Assembly (NCBI RefSeq): GCF_002933275.1
Contig: NZ_PSSX01000001.1
Location: 310,001 to 374,000 of the forward strand
DNA: 64,000 nt
Source: Marinobacter maroccanus
Lineage (GTDB): Bacteria; Pseudomonadota; Gammaproteobacteria; Pseudomonadales; Oleiphilaceae
Direction of reading: 5' to 3'
Part shown: in pieces, positions 28,388 to 37,326 of the stretch
How positions within the stretch are numbered: the first letter of the stretch is position 1
Layout of the letters: every line of letters begins with the position of its first letter
Position numbers and translations under genes: made by a program
Notes under the pieces: model-generated
What the model saw: the letters and a program-made list of their open reading frames with translations, nothing else
Told to the model about the DNA's origin: nothing
Database searches by the model: none

Positions 28388-30046
28388 ATGATTTCGATAT
28401 CTCACCACGGCGCCACTTCTGGCGTAACTGGCTCTTGTCATGAATTGACTCTGACTCCGGGCATGAAAACGGGGTCTGACCCCATGGGGTCAGACCCCAA
28501 CTTCACCGCCACAAACTCCGCCGGCATCCTGATCGACTGCGGCCTGTTTCAGGGCCAGGATGAGGGCCGCGGCGCTTCTGCTTCCGATCTCTCCATTGAT
28601 TTTTCCATCGAACATATCCGGGCCCTGGTGGTCACCCACGTGCATATCGACCACGTGGGGCGCATTCCCTATTTGCTGGCTGCGGGTTTCGACGGGCCCA
28701 TTATTTGTTCCGAGCCTTCAGCCATTATGCTGCCGGAGATTCTGGAGGATGCCCTGAAAATCGGCTTCACCCGCGACCGGCAGCTGATTGAGCGGGTTCT
28801 GGGGCTGATACGTTCCCGCCTGGTGCCGGTCCCTTACGGCCAGTGGCATTCGGTGTTTGCCGAGGGCGACTTCTCGTTATCGGTTCGGCTGCAGAGAGCA
28901 GGGCATATTATGGGCTCGGCCTATGTGGAGTGTGATGCGGTAGAGGGGGATGTTGCAGAGCGGATTGTGTTCAGTGGCGACCTCGGGGCGCCCCATGCAC
29001 CCTTGCTGCCGGCGCCCCAATCCCCGGAGCGGGCGGACCGGCTGGTGATTGAGAGTACTTATGGGGATAAGGACCATGAGGACCGGGAAACGCGGCGCTA
29101 TCGGCTGAAGGCGGTTTTGGAGCACGCCCTAGAAGATGGCGGCACGGTGTTGGTGCCGGCGTTCAGTATTGGGCGGACGCAGGAGTTGCTTTATGAGATG
29201 GAGAGTCTGATCCACGAATTTGGGGATAGGGCTCTGGGTGGGGTGTCGGATTACGCGCCGCATAGCGGCGCTAATCCGACCTACGAAGATGAGTCCGAAC
29301 CAGTAGGTCGGATTAGGCAAAGCCGTAATCCGACAACCCAAGACAGGCCCGCACCCGTAGGTCGGATTAGGCGAAGCCGTAATCCGACAACCCAAGACAA
29401 GCCCGCACCCGTAGGTCGGATTAGGCGAAGCCGTAATCCGACAAAGAAGCTAACGTGGAACGATCTTGAAATTGTGGTTGATTCACCGCTTGCAGCGGAA
29501 TTCACCCGAATCTACCGAGACCTGAAGCCCTACTGGGATGCTGAGGCCACAGACCTGGTACGCCAGGGCCGGCATCCGCTCTCTTTTGAGCAACTCACGG
29601 TCATCAATTCCCACGAAGACCACCTGAATGCGGTGGATTACCTGGCCCGCTCCCATCGCCCTTGTGTGGTTCTGGCCGGTTCCGGTATGTGCGCCGGTGG
29701 CCGGGTGGTGAATTACCTGAAGGCGATGCTGGGGGATAAGCGGAACGATGTACTCTTTGTGGGCTACCAGGCCGCAGGAACGCCAGGAAGGGATATTCTT
29801 ACTTATGGGCATCGCGGTGGCTGGGTTGAGTTGGATGATGAACGCTACGATATCCGGGCACGGATTCATCAGGTCGGGGGGTATTCGGCCCATGCGGGGC
29901 AATCGGATCTTGTGGCGTTTGTAGCAGGTATACCTGTACCTCCCCGTGAGATTCGAATTGTCCACGGTGATTCGGTCGCCAAACTGGCGTTGAAAAGGTG
30001 TTTTCAATCCCTGGCTGGTACAGACATAATTATTCCATCAGAGTAG
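28388..30046 (+). CDS. Metallo-beta-lactamase-fold RNA nuclease-like protein with in-frame repeat insertions
   Basis: A 552-residue MBL-fold protein of the beta-CASP/RMMBL (CPSF73-like) group. The metal motif is [15 protein letters not shown] near residue 80; [16 protein letters not shown] near 195 and the C-terminal RMMBL part ([19 protein letters not shown], near 498) follow. Family members are usually about 450-470 residues. The excess is explained by a 28-bp palindrome near the N-terminus (28471-28498) and about 66 residues (roughly 285-351) coded by four REP-type repeats, all in frame. The insertion falls just before the beta-CASP strand [15 protein letters not shown], so the fold may survive. 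It is a likely RNA-processing or exonuclease enzyme of unknown target. Confidence 0.8.
   Translation: MISISHHGATSGVTGSCHELTLTPGMKTGSDPMGSDPNFTATNSAGILIDCGLFQGQDEGRGASASDLSIDFSIEHIRALVVTHVHIDHVGRIPYLLAAGFDGPIICSEPSAIMLPEILEDALKIGFTRDRQLIERVLGLIRSRLVPVPYGQWHSVFAEGDFSLSVRLQRAGHIMGSAYVECDAVEGDVAERIVFSGDLGAPHAPLLPAPQSPERADRLVIESTYGDKDHEDRETRRYRLKAVLEHALEDGGTVLVPAFSIGRTQELLYEMESLIHEFGDRALGGVSDYAPHSGANPTYEDESEPVGRIRQSRNPTTQDRPAPVGRIRRSRNPTTQDKPAPVGRIRRSRNPTKKLTWNDLEIVVDSPLAAEFTRIYRDLKPYWDAEATDLVRQGRHPLSFEQLTVINSHEDHLNAVDYLARSHRPCVVLAGSGMCAGGRVVNYLKAMLGDKRNDVLFVGYQAAGTPGRDILTYGHRGGWVELDDERYDIRARIHQVGGYSAHAGQSDLVAFVAGIPVPPREIRIVHGDSVAKLALKRCFQSLAGTDIIIPSE
28471..28498 (+). repeat. 28-bp perfect palindrome inside the nuclease gene
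   Basis: GGGGTCTGACCCC-AT-GGGGTCAGACCCC is perfectly self-complementary and is read through in frame. A related palindrome is found at 54623-54652. Confidence 0.85.
29244..29443 (+). repeat. Four REP hairpins inside the nuclease gene
   Basis: One minus-oriented unit at 29244-29285, then three plus-oriented units at 29303-29335, 29357-29389 and 29411-29442. The last three repeat with an exact 54-base period (18 codons), so the reading frame continues through all of them. Confidence 0.92.
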
Positions 30047-30089
30047 GGCGAATGATCGCCGGGCTATACTTTCTGGGAAAGGATTTCAA

Positions 30090-31352
30090 ATGAAGAAAAT
30101 TGCAGTTATTGGTCTGGGTTATGTGGGGCTGCCTCTCGCCGCGGCCTTTGGTGAAAAGCGGGAAATTGTCGGTTTCGATATCAATAAAAAACGGATTGCC
30201 GAGCTGAAAGATGGCGTTGATTTCACCCGTGAGGTGTCCCGGGAAGAATTGGCTGCCGCGTCGGGTTTGTCTTTTACCGATAATCTTGAAGGCATTCGTG
30301 ATTGCCAGATTTATATTGTCACGGTGCCTACCCCGATTGATGAATTCAAAACTCCGGATTTAACCCCTCTGGTAAAAGCCAGCGAAACCGTAGGCAAGGT
30401 TTTGAAGCAGGGCGATATTGTGATTTACGAATCCACGGTATATCCCGGCGCCACGGAAGAGGTTTGCGTGCCGGTACTGGAGAAAGTCTCCGGTCTTGCG
30501 TTTAACAAGGATTTCTTTGCAGGTTACAGTCCTGAGCGAATAAATCCGGGTGATAAAGAGCATCGGGTAACCAGCATCATGAAAGTGACTTCTGGTTCCA
30601 CTCCGGAAATTGCCGATGAAGTGGATGCGCTTTATGCCAGTGTTATTACTGCAGGCACTCACAAAGCCAGTTCCATCAAAGTGGCCGAAGCGGCAAAGGT
30701 TATCGAAAACACCCAGCGTGATTTGAATATAGCGCTGATGAATGAGCTTTCGATGATTTTTTCGCGTCTGAAAATTGATACCCATGAAGTGCTGGCGGCA
30801 GCGGGCACAAAGTGGAATTTCCTGCCGTTTAAACCCGGCCTGGTAGGTGGCCACTGTATTGGTGTTGACCCTTATTATCTCACTCACAAAGCCCAGGCTA
30901 TTGGTTACCATCCTGAAATTATTCTGTCCGGCCGGCGGGTAAACGACAATATGGGCCCCTATGCAGCAGCCGAACTGGTTAAGGCAATGATTAAAGCCGG
31001 GCATACTGTGGCGTCATCAAAAGTGCTGGTAATGGGTCTTACCTTTAAGGAAAACTGCCCGGATTTGCGGAACACCCGGGTGATTGATGTTATTCGAGAG
31101 TTGGAGGATTTCGGCTGTTCCGTGGATGTAACGGACTGCTGGGCGGATAATACCGAAGCCGATCATGAATATGGTATTTCTCTGGTGGAGTCACCGAAAT
31201 CCGGAGATTATGATGCGCTGTTTCTTGCGGTGCCCCATCGTGAATATGCCGCCAAATCTTCAAAAGAGCTGCGAGCTTATTTGAAAGATAATGGTGTTCT
31301 GTTTGATCTGAAGGGGGTTTTGCCGTTGGGTGAAGCGGATCTCAGACTGTAA
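30090..31352 (+). CDS. tviB: UDP-N-acetyl-D-glucosamine 6-dehydrogenase (TviB/WbpO type)
   Basis: A 420-residue nucleotide-sugar dehydrogenase. The Rossmann motif is [17 protein letters not shown]; the catalytic cysteine is in [20 protein letters not shown] near residue 258, and [12 protein letters not shown] near residue 125 and [14 protein letters not shown] near 315 match the Vi-antigen enzyme VipA/TviB. It would yield UDP-GlcNAcA or, with an epimerase, GalNAcA. No epimerase gene is next to it here, so it may serve another glycan gene set. A clear terminator follows at 31381. Confidence 0.88.
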   Translation: MKKIAVIGLGYVGLPLAAAFGEKREIVGFDINKKRIAELKDGVDFTREVSREELAAASGLSFTDNLEGIRDCQIYIVTVPTPIDEFKTPDLTPLVKASETVGKVLKQGDIVIYESTVYPGATEEVCVPVLEKVSGLAFNKDFFAGYSPERINPGDKEHRVTSIMKVTSGSTPEIADEVDALYASVITAGTHKASSIKVAEAAKVIENTQRDLNIALMNELSMIFSRLKIDTHEVLAAAGTKWNFLPFKPGLVGGHCIGVDPYYLTHKAQAIGYHPEIILSGRRVNDNMGPYAAAELVKAMIKAGHTVASSKVLVMGLTFKENCPDLRNTRVIDVIRELEDFGCSVDVTDCWADNTEADHEYGISLVESPKSGDYDALFLAVPHREYAAKSSKELRAYLKDNGVLFDLKGVLPLGEADLRL

Positions 31353-31367
31353 GTACAAAATTTGTAC
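31353..31367. promoter_or_regulatory. Perfect palindrome directly after the tviB stop
   Basis: GTACAAAATTTGTAC is a perfect 7-1-7 palindrome that begins at the base after the stop codon and lies 14 bases before the terminator stem. It could be a protein-binding site or a minor hairpin; there is no direct evidence of function. Confidence 0.3.
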
Positions 31368-31380
31368 AGAGTGTGATTTA

Positions 31381-31412
31381 AAAGCCGGTCAACTTGACTG
31401 GCTTTTTTATTA
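31381..31412 (+). terminator. Rho-independent terminator of tviB
   Basis: AAAGCCGGTC-aactt-GACTGGCTTT forms a GC-rich stem with one G-T mismatch, followed by TTTTATT. It closes the tviB transcript. Confidence 0.8.
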
Positions 31413-31466
31413 AAGGCTCGTAAATAAATAATTTTGCCAGATCACATTTATTTGATTATTATCTTG

Positions 31467-31483
31467 GTTGACTTTTGGTCAAC
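31467..31483. promoter_or_regulatory. Inverted repeat in the AT-rich mvaT leader
   Basis: GTTGAC and GTCAAC face each other across five bases in an AT-rich stretch 47-63 bases before the mvaT start. H-NS/MvaT genes are often autoregulated through such AT-rich leaders; the link here is inferred. Confidence 0.25.
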
Positions 31484-31529
31484 TCCAATTAAGTTTTTAA
31501 AGCCCCTATTTGAATAAGGTTTTAATTCC

Positions 31530-31898
31530 ATGGCAAAGATTAACGACTATTACCAGAAAAAACAGCTTATGGAAAAGCTTGCTGCAGAGCTGGAACAGCT
31601 TGAAAAAGATCAGGCTCTGAAAGGTGAACTGGAGTTTGAAAACAAGGTTCGCGCCTTGATGAAGGAGTATGACAAGTCGCCGAAGGATGTACTTCAGATT
31701 CTCTCTGCTATTGATCCCTCAGTGGCGGGTGGCAAGACCGATTCAACTGCTGGTAGCCGCCCGAAGCGCCCAATGAAGACTTACAAGAACCCGCACACCG
31801 GTGAAGTGGTCAAGACTCGCGGTGGCAATCACAAGACGCTGAACGAATGGCGTCAGAAGCACGGTAAGGAAGCTGTGCAGAGCTGGCAGCAGGACTGA
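31530..31898 (+). CDS. mvaT: H-NS-family transcriptional silencer, MvaT type
   Basis: A 122-residue nucleoid protein. Residues 1-60 form a charged coiled coil for dimerisation (QKKQLMEKLAAELEQLEKDQ); a linker leads to a C-terminal DNA-binding part with KRPMKTYKNPHTGEVVKTRGGNHKTLNEWRQKHG, the MvaT-type motif. It would bind AT-rich DNA such as the polysaccharide genes at 700-4700 and silence them, which is a plausible but untested link. It is a single gene between two terminator-like hairpins. Confidence 0.9.
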   Translation: MAKINDYYQKKQLMEKLAAELEQLEKDQALKGELEFENKVRALMKEYDKSPKDVLQILSAIDPSVAGGKTDSTAGSRPKRPMKTYKNPHTGEVVKTRGGNHKTLNEWRQKHGKEAVQSWQQD

Positions 31899-31906
31899 TG
31901 CCAGCT

Positions 31907-31937
31907 GGCCCTTCTCCTTTCGAGGAGAGGGGCTTTT
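31907..31937. terminator. Terminator after mvaT, shared with the convergent gene
   Basis: GGCCCTTCTCC-tttc-GAGGAGAGGGGC-TTTT forms a strong stem with a T run just after mvaT and touching the end of the convergent diguanylate cyclase gene. Confidence 0.75.
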
Positions 31938-32889
31938 AACCCACCACAACCCGATTCCGACCACCTTCCTTCGCCGCATACAACGCCTCATCCGCTTTCT
32001 GCATCCACTGCATATAGTTCTCAGGCTCTTCCGTTAACTGGGCAATGCCAATGCTGATGGTATAGCGGATCGGTGCCCCGCTGGTTTCCACCACGCTTTG
32101 TTCAATGGTTTCCCGTATTCGCTCACAGATGATGCGTGCGCCTTCGGCGTCGGTTTCCGGCAGTATGATGCCGAATTCCTCACCACCGTAGCGGCCGGCG
32201 CTGTCGGATTGGCGGATGGCATTGCGGGTGATGCTGGCGGTGTGTTTAATCACTTCATCCCCGGCCAGGTGGCCGTGGGTGTCGTTCACCGGCTTGAAGT
32301 GGTCGATATCAAACATTACCAGGCTGGTGGTGTGGCCGTAGCGGCGGAAGCGTTCAAATTCAGCATCCACCAGGTTTTCCCAGGTGCCCCGGTTGAGCAG
32401 GCCGGTGAGGCGGTCTGTCATGCTAAGTTTGGCCAATTGTTCGTTGGCCCGTTCCAAAGCCATTTTACTGCTGGCGATGTCGGTAACGTCGTACACCATC
32501 AGGCACACTTTCTCGACTTCCCCATTTGTGCCGGAGAGCGGGCTGATGGTGAGGTTCTGGAACATGTACTCTTCGGTACCGGTGATAGGCCGGGTATTGC
32601 GGAACTGGAACAGGTAGGGGCGTTGCTCCCACGAGGTAAAGGCTTTGGTGTTGAGCAAAGCTACGGCGTCCACTTTGCGGGTCAGCCAGGCTTGGGGGAT
32701 ATCCGGGAATACATCAAACAGTACCTGGCCCTGGATCTTGCTGGCGGTGATGCCGCTGTGGTTTTCCATGAATCCGTTCCAGACTTCGACTTTGAAATCC
32801 AGGTCCAGCACCACCAGGCCCACTTCCACAGATTCCAGCATGTCCATCAGCCAGTGAAACGAATTGGCTTCAGATTCTTCTATGGCCAT
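31936..32889 (-). CDS. PAS-GGDEF diguanylate cyclase
   Basis: A 317-residue cytoplasmic signalling protein. Residues about 10-130 form a PAS domain (VEVGLVVLDLDFKVEVWNGF), then a short linker (ALERANEQLAKLSMTDRLTGLLNR) and a GGDEF domain. The active-site signature is GGEEF near residue 240 with MFDIDHFKPVNDTHGH near 195 for metal and substrate, so it should make cyclic di-GMP. No RxxD inhibitory site is obvious five residues before the signature. It follows the response regulator gene by three bases, so both are co-expressed. Confidence 0.9.
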   Translation of the reverse strand: MAIEESEANSFHWLMDMLESVEVGLVVLDLDFKVEVWNGFMENHSGITASKIQGQVLFDVFPDIPQAWLTRKVDAVALLNTKAFTSWEQRPYLFQFRNTRPITGTEEYMFQNLTISPLSGTNGEVEKVCLMVYDVTDIASSKMALERANEQLAKLSMTDRLTGLLNRGTWENLVDAEFERFRRYGHTTSLVMFDIDHFKPVNDTHGHLAGDEVIKHTASITRNAIRQSDSAGRYGGEEFGIILPETDAEGARIICERIRETIEQSVVETSGAPIRYTISIGIAQLTEEPENYMQWMQKADEALYAAKEGGRNRVVVG

Positions 32890-32892
32890 GAG

Positions 32893-33921
32893 TCAGTCCA
32901 CCAGATATTGCAGGCGATCTTCGAGAAAAGGCACTGAATCCTCGGTGAGGAGGATCAGCATGTCGCATTCGATGTCGCGGTCTTCCAGGGTGTAGCAGAT
33001 TTCGATGCACAGCAGCTGTTCTTCCCTGGCGCTGTGGTGTTCCAGCAGTTCGTAGATTTGCCGGTGTTGGCCGAGCACGGTGGGGTGGCCCAGGCCAAGC
33101 TTCAGGTCCAGCTGGTCGCCGATGCCTTTGAGGAAGGCGCCGAAGAGAATGCTGGACATATCCATCAGCACTTCCACATTCACCGCTTCACCCTCAAGGG
33201 TGTCGTAGTGAAGCATCTCTGCCATTTCCCGGAAGCTGGCGTCTGCGAATAGCAGCAGTGCTTCCCCGGCAATACCGGCTCCCGTGAACCCCTGGCACAC
33301 GGCGGAATAGGTGTTGCTGTCGCTGACGGAGGAAATGGCCATATGCAGTTCGGAGTTGGCCAGGAAGGCGACCTTGGGAATCGGCTGCTTTACGAACACG
33401 CGCAACAGGCGGGCCAGCAGATCCGAGGACCGGCCCATGGCGACGTTGGAGATTTCCTGCAGGTAGTCGTTCAGGGAAACGGAGATTTCAGGGGTAGGGC
33501 TGCCTGCGCTTTTAAGACTGGTGTCCTGCAGTGCCGTGTCTTCGAGTTCTCCGGGGCGATACACCCCGTATTCCACCAGCAGGTCGAGCACAATGCAGGT
33601 TTCGGTGGGTTTCTTGATAAAGTCGAGGGCGCCCAGCTTTTTTACCCGCTCCCGGGCTTCTGGCTGGATATCGCCGGAAACCACGATGGTCATGACCGGC
33701 AGATCTTCCTTGCGAACCTGCTCCAGAACCTGATAGCCGTCCATCTCCGGCATGTTCAGATCCAGGAACATCAGCTCGGCCTCGTGCCGGCGCAATTTCT
33801 CCAGTGCTTCCACACCGTCTTTCGCGAAGCTGACATCCCCACGCAATCCTTCTGGCAGGGCCCGGGCCATTTGCTTTCTGGCAAGGGCAGAGTCGTCGCA
33901 GATCAGTATGCGGGTGGTCAT
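32893..33921 (-). CDS. Response regulator with C-terminal CheC/CheX-like domain
   Basis: A 342-residue protein. Residues 1-125 are a receiver domain (ILICDDSALARKQMARALPEG; phospho-acceptor aspartate in LMFLDLNMPEMDGYQ; lysine in DFIKKPT). After a linker, residues about 155-340 resemble the CheC/CheX phosphatase-like family, with the stretch NVEVLMDMSSILFGAFLKGIGDQL. It may dephosphorylate CheY or itself, or act as a sensor adaptor for the cyclase downstream. I chose the ATG at 33921, directly before the receiver fold, over an in-frame start 63 bases upstream. Confidence 0.82.
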   Translation of the reverse strand: MTTRILICDDSALARKQMARALPEGLRGDVSFAKDGVEALEKLRRHEAELMFLDLNMPEMDGYQVLEQVRKEDLPVMTIVVSGDIQPEARERVKKLGALDFIKKPTETCIVLDLLVEYGVYRPGELEDTALQDTSLKSAGSPTPEISVSLNDYLQEISNVAMGRSSDLLARLLRVFVKQPIPKVAFLANSELHMAISSVSDSNTYSAVCQGFTGAGIAGEALLLFADASFREMAEMLHYDTLEGEAVNVEVLMDMSSILFGAFLKGIGDQLDLKLGLGHPTVLGQHRQIYELLEHHSAREEQLLCIEICYTLEDRDIECDMLILLTEDSVPFLEDRLQYLVD

Positions 33922-34244
33922 TGATGGGGCCAGGGGGTTGATCATAAGGTGCGAAAGTATACCAGCAGTCTTTGTTGTGTACACGTTTGCTACAGCACTC
34001 GTAACAATGAGTAAGAAGCTGTAAGTATATTAAGCCAAAGGTTTTGTGACTGTATTCAAAGTTGGTTGAGTATTACTGAATTGTAAACGGCGATTGTGAC
34101 TCTGCTCACTCTATTGGCCGTTCTGCCTTGGTTATAGTGTGTTTGCGGCAAATAAAAAATAATGCAAAACCCTGCCGCCTGTGAGTACCGGAAAATCAAA
34201 AATAAACCGGGCTGCAGTGGAGTCGGGCGTCGGAAACTGGCTCA
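33922..34244. other. Intergenic region upstream of the response regulator
   Basis: About 320 bases that precede the response regulator gene on the minus strand and the 268-bp repeat element on the plus strand. It is fairly AT-rich. I see no gene and no confident promoter in it. Confidence 0.4.
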
Positions 34245-34512
34245 AGGGAGCCTCTGACTAACTCCGGATCACCTCTGGCCTACAGAGCGGTTCACAATCA
34301 AGGCGCGACTTTGCAGGAAGGCTGGGTGCCTTTCAAAAAGTCGCAACGCGGAGTGTGAATCGCTCTGCAGGCCCCGGAGGGCGAGTTCTGAGGGCTTCAT
34401 CTGCTACGTTGCAGCTCTTGCCAAGGGCTACGGCCATTGGCTGCGAACTGCGCCTTGCACCTGAAGCCCTCAGAGCTCGCAGAGGTAATTCGGAGTTAGT
34501 CAGAGGCTCCCT
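34245..34512. repeat. 268-bp nested inverted-repeat element (MITE-like)
   Basis: The ends are near-perfect inverted repeats of about 33 bases: 34245-34277 and the complement of 34480-34512 share AGGGAGCCTCTGACTAACTC and then ACCTCTG. Inside are two more hairpins: CAGAGCGGTTCACA with TGTGAATCGCTCTG (with CGCGACTTT paired to AAAGTCGC), and GAGTTCTGAGGGCTTCA with TGAAGCCCTCAGAGCTC. It contains no convincing gene. It may be a mobile non-autonomous element or a structured RNA leader of the exported protein gene that starts 25 bases on. Confidence 0.7.
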
Positions 34513-34537
34513 CAACACTACTTCAGAGACACAAAAT

Positions 34538-35410
34538 ATGAGACAGCGAGCGTATGGATACGCTGCCGTCACCCTGTTCTGCCTGGGTATTGCGCCCGTT
34601 GCCCAGGCCGAGCTGAAGCCCATTTCTGAGGAAACAATGGGTGAGGTGACCGGGCAGGCTTTTATGCAGATTGAGAACATACCGGGGGATACCCACGCCT
34701 TCACGCGTATGACGCTGACCATGGACGTGGAAACCCGGATGAACGTGGATGACGTGCAGGCCGGCGAGATTGATGGCGGTGTGGACTTCGCTGCACAGCA
34801 TGTTGCGCTGGGCCATATTGCCCGCAACGACGGTGAGCAGTTCAACGGCCGTACCTACAGTGCCGGCGATACCGTTCATTTCGAGGCGTTCAAACCTTAT
34901 ATCGAGCTGGCGGAAGACCCTGCAGAGGGTAAGCTTTCTGGCTTTCGTATGGGGTTCGGGCAGGCGAGAGGTTCAATTTCCTCGCTGACCAGCAGTTTCA
35001 GTGGCGATATCGGACTGAAGCTGGTGAGTGATGGCCAGGAATACGACGCTACGCTTTTTGATGAGAACACCCAGGCCACCAATTACCGGGCCAGCCATAT
35101 CGGCATTGACGATGGAACGGCAGACTGTGCCTCAGGCACTAACTGCGCACCTCTGACGCACCTTCAGTCGCTGTATGTTGGCGAAGAGGGCGCTGATGGT
35201 GTTACCGATTTCACCAGCGATTTCTTCATTGGTTTCCAGCGCGAAGGGGTGGACTGGCAGAGCCCGGACGGTGCCAATGTAATCAACGCTGGCAAAGGGG
35301 TGTTTATCAATCTGCCCACGAGTATGAAAGTGGATATGAGCCAATTGATTACCCAAGGCGTCGATCGGCTGCAGACCCATCGGGACGATATGGGTACCCA
35401 ATTGTTTTAA
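34538..35410 (+). CDS. Exported protein of unknown function (possible DUF6160-like)
   Basis: A 290-residue protein with a signal peptide (RQRAYGYAAVTLFCLGIAPVAQA, cleavage near residue 24). The mature N-terminus, ELKPISEETMGEVTGQAFMQIE, resembles proteins of marine gammaproteobacteria annotated with DUF6160, but I am not certain of that. The rest is polar, with short beta-like segments and no cysteine cluster except CASGTNC near residue 200. I chose the ATG at 34538 because the signal peptide begins there; the open frame upstream lies in the repeat element. No role can be assigned. Confidence 0.7.
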   Translation: MRQRAYGYAAVTLFCLGIAPVAQAELKPISEETMGEVTGQAFMQIENIPGDTHAFTRMTLTMDVETRMNVDDVQAGEIDGGVDFAAQHVALGHIARNDGEQFNGRTYSAGDTVHFEAFKPYIELAEDPAEGKLSGFRMGFGQARGSISSLTSSFSGDIGLKLVSDGQEYDATLFDENTQATNYRASHIGIDDGTADCASGTNCAPLTHLQSLYVGEEGADGVTDFTSDFFIGFQREGVDWQSPDGANVINAGKGVFINLPTSMKVDMSQLITQGVDRLQTHRDDMGTQLF

Positions 35411-35459
35411 ATGCTAAACTCCTGCCAGTGTTTAACCCATTCGGCAGGAGCTTAGTCCC

Positions 35460-36905
35460 TTGATCCGTTCGTTTTACTGGCACGATTACGAAACCTTCGG
35501 GGTAGACCCGGTTCACGACAGGCCTTCCCAGTTTGCCGGCGTGCGAACGGATGCGGATCTTAATGTCATTGAAGAACCGCTGGTAATCTACTGCAAGCCT
35601 GCCGATGACTACTTACCAGCGCCAGAGGCCTGCCTGATCACCGGCATTACTCCTCAAAATGTCCTGGAAGACGGTTTTCCGGAGGCCGAGTTTATCGCCC
35701 AGATCAACGAAGCTTTCAGCCAGCCAGGTACCTGTGTGGTTGGCTACAACAGTCTGCGCTTCGACGACGAGGTTACCCGCCACACCCTTTACCGCAACCT
35801 GCGTGATCCCTACGCCCGTGAATGGCAGAACGGCAATTCCCGCTGGGACATCATTGATATGGTGCGCCTGACCTACGCCCTGCGCCCGGAGGGCATTAAC
35901 TGGCCCCGCAAGGAAGATGGCAGCCCCAGCTTCAAACTGGAGGAACTGACCGTTGCCAACGGCATTGCCCACGAAGCCGCCCACGATGCCATGTCGGATG
36001 TTGAGGCGACTATTGCAGTGGCCAAGCTGATCAAGGAGAAACAGCCAAAGCTCTTTGATTTTGTTTTGCAGAACAAGGATAAACACTCTGCCCGCGCCAT
36101 GCTGGACACCGCCACCATGAAGCCGGTGTTCCACATATCCGCCAAGTACCCGGCCAGCCGGGGTTGCTGTGCCCTGGTCGCACCCGTAGCCGAGCATCCC
36201 ACCAACAAGAACCTGGTGATCGTATACGACCTGCGTGAAGACCCCAGCGAGTTGATAAACGCCAGCCCTGAGCAGATTCGTGAGCGGGTGTTTACTTCCC
36301 AGGCGGAATTGGGGGAGGGCGTAAGCCGCTTTCCACTGAAAGGGGTGCAACTGAACAAGTGCCCGGTGCTGGCGCCGGCGAACATGCTCTCCACTCTTTC
36401 ACAGGAACGCCTGGAAGAACTGGCCTTGGATGGTGATACTTTGCGGGCCAACCTGGCCATCTTGCGCAAGGCCCCGGATCTACCAGCCAGGATTGCCGAG
36501 GCCTTCGACCAGCCCCACGAAAGCGACCTCACGGACCCGGACGAACAGCTCTATGCTGGCGGCTTTATCAGCAAAACTGACCGCGAGAAGCTGAACTGGG
36601 TGCTTGAGCAGCCGGTGGAAACTCTCGGCGAGCTGGAGGTGACCTTCGAAGATGATCGCCTGCATGAACTGTTGTTTCGCTATCGGGCCCGGAACTATCC
36701 GGGCAGCCTGATGGGTGAGGAGCTGGAGCGCTGGGAAGAGTTTCGCAGCCAGAGGTTGATGCACCCGAAGAAGGGATGGCGGTCTTTGGAGGCGTATGCC
36801 CAGGAGCTACAGCGCCTGGCGGCGGACCCGGAACTGACGCCGGAGAGGCGGCATATTCTTGAGGATTTGCATTTGTATGGGGAGTCTTTGATTCCTTATA
36901 TCTGA
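35460..36905 (+). CDS. sbcB: Exodeoxyribonuclease I
   Basis: A 481-residue 3'-5' single-strand DNA exonuclease of the DnaQ/DEDDh group. The first acidic motif is FYWHDYETFGVDPVHDRPSQFAG at the N-terminus, the second is NSLRFDDEVTRH near residue 100, and HEAAHDAMSDVEATIAVAKLI near residue 175 holds the third. SH3-like and helical C-terminal parts follow. The start is TTG at 35460, with the ribosome site caggag about 10 bases upstream, and the residues that follow match the family. It acts in recombination and mismatch repair. Confidence 0.95.
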   Translation: MIRSFYWHDYETFGVDPVHDRPSQFAGVRTDADLNVIEEPLVIYCKPADDYLPAPEACLITGITPQNVLEDGFPEAEFIAQINEAFSQPGTCVVGYNSLRFDDEVTRHTLYRNLRDPYAREWQNGNSRWDIIDMVRLTYALRPEGINWPRKEDGSPSFKLEELTVANGIAHEAAHDAMSDVEATIAVAKLIKEKQPKLFDFVLQNKDKHSARAMLDTATMKPVFHISAKYPASRGCCALVAPVAEHPTNKNLVIVYDLREDPSELINASPEQIRERVFTSQAELGEGVSRFPLKGVQLNKCPVLAPANMLSTLSQERLEELALDGDTLRANLAILRKAPDLPARIAEAFDQPHESDLTDPDEQLYAGGFISKTDREKLNWVLEQPVETLGELEVTFEDDRLHELLFRYRARNYPGSLMGEELERWEEFRSQRLMHPKKGWRSLEAYAQELQRLAADPELTPERRHILEDLHLYGESLIPYI

Positions 36906-37002
36906 GGATAAGGATGTTGGCCGTTCCGGCCGCCGCTTTCTTTATTGTTTGGGGGGCAAGGTTTAAACTCCAAACACATACCTGCAAGTGATTGAGTAAA
37001 GT

Positions 37003-37326
37003 ATGGCTGCAGCTAATGCACTGGAAATGCTGAAAGAAAAACAGGACGAGATTCGGCGGCTTTGTGAAAAGCACCGGGTAATGTCGTTTGGTGTTTTTGG
37101 TTCAGCCGCCACAGGGCATTTCAATGAGAACAGTGATCTGGATTTTCTTGTGGATTTTGATCCGGCTTTACCCGCCACCCAAAAAGCTGAGGCGTTTTTC
37201 GGGCTAAAAGAAGATCTTGAAGTGATGTTTTCTCGCTCCGTGGATCTGGTCACTGTGTCCTCCTTGACCAACCCTTATTTCAGAGCCTCGGTTCTTGAAG
37301 AGCGGCATTCCTTGTATGCAGCGTGA
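37003..37326 (+). CDS. mntA: MNT-type nucleotidyltransferase antitoxin
   Basis: A 107-residue minimal nucleotidyltransferase. The family motif is FGVFGSAATGHFNENSDLDFLVDF with the two metal-binding aspartates near residues 46 and 48. In MNT/HEPN modules this protein AMPylates the HEPN toxin on a tyrosine and silences it. The partner gene starts inside its 3' end. It differs from larger aminoglycoside-type enzymes by size alone. Confidence 0.85.
   Translation: MAAANALEMLKEKQDEIRRLCEKHRVMSFGVFGSAATGHFNENSDLDFLVDFDPALPATQKAEAFFGLKEDLEVMFSRSVDLVTVSSLTNPYFRASVLEERHSLYAA

Noticed and set aside
29303..29442. Short regularly spaced repeats that could suggest a CRISPR array
   Set aside because: The units are REP hairpins, only three, with nearly identical spacers and an open reading frame through them; no cas genes are present.
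32098..32937. Long open frame on the plus strand
   Set aside because: It lies opposite the diguanylate cyclase gene, has odd composition and no family features; it is a mirror of the true gene.
33343..33924. Long open frame on the plus strand
   Set aside because: It mirrors the response regulator/CheX-like gene and has no recognisable motif.
34355..34537. N-terminal extension of the exported protein
   Set aside because: It would be coded by the inverted-repeat element and precedes a normal signal peptide starting at 34538.
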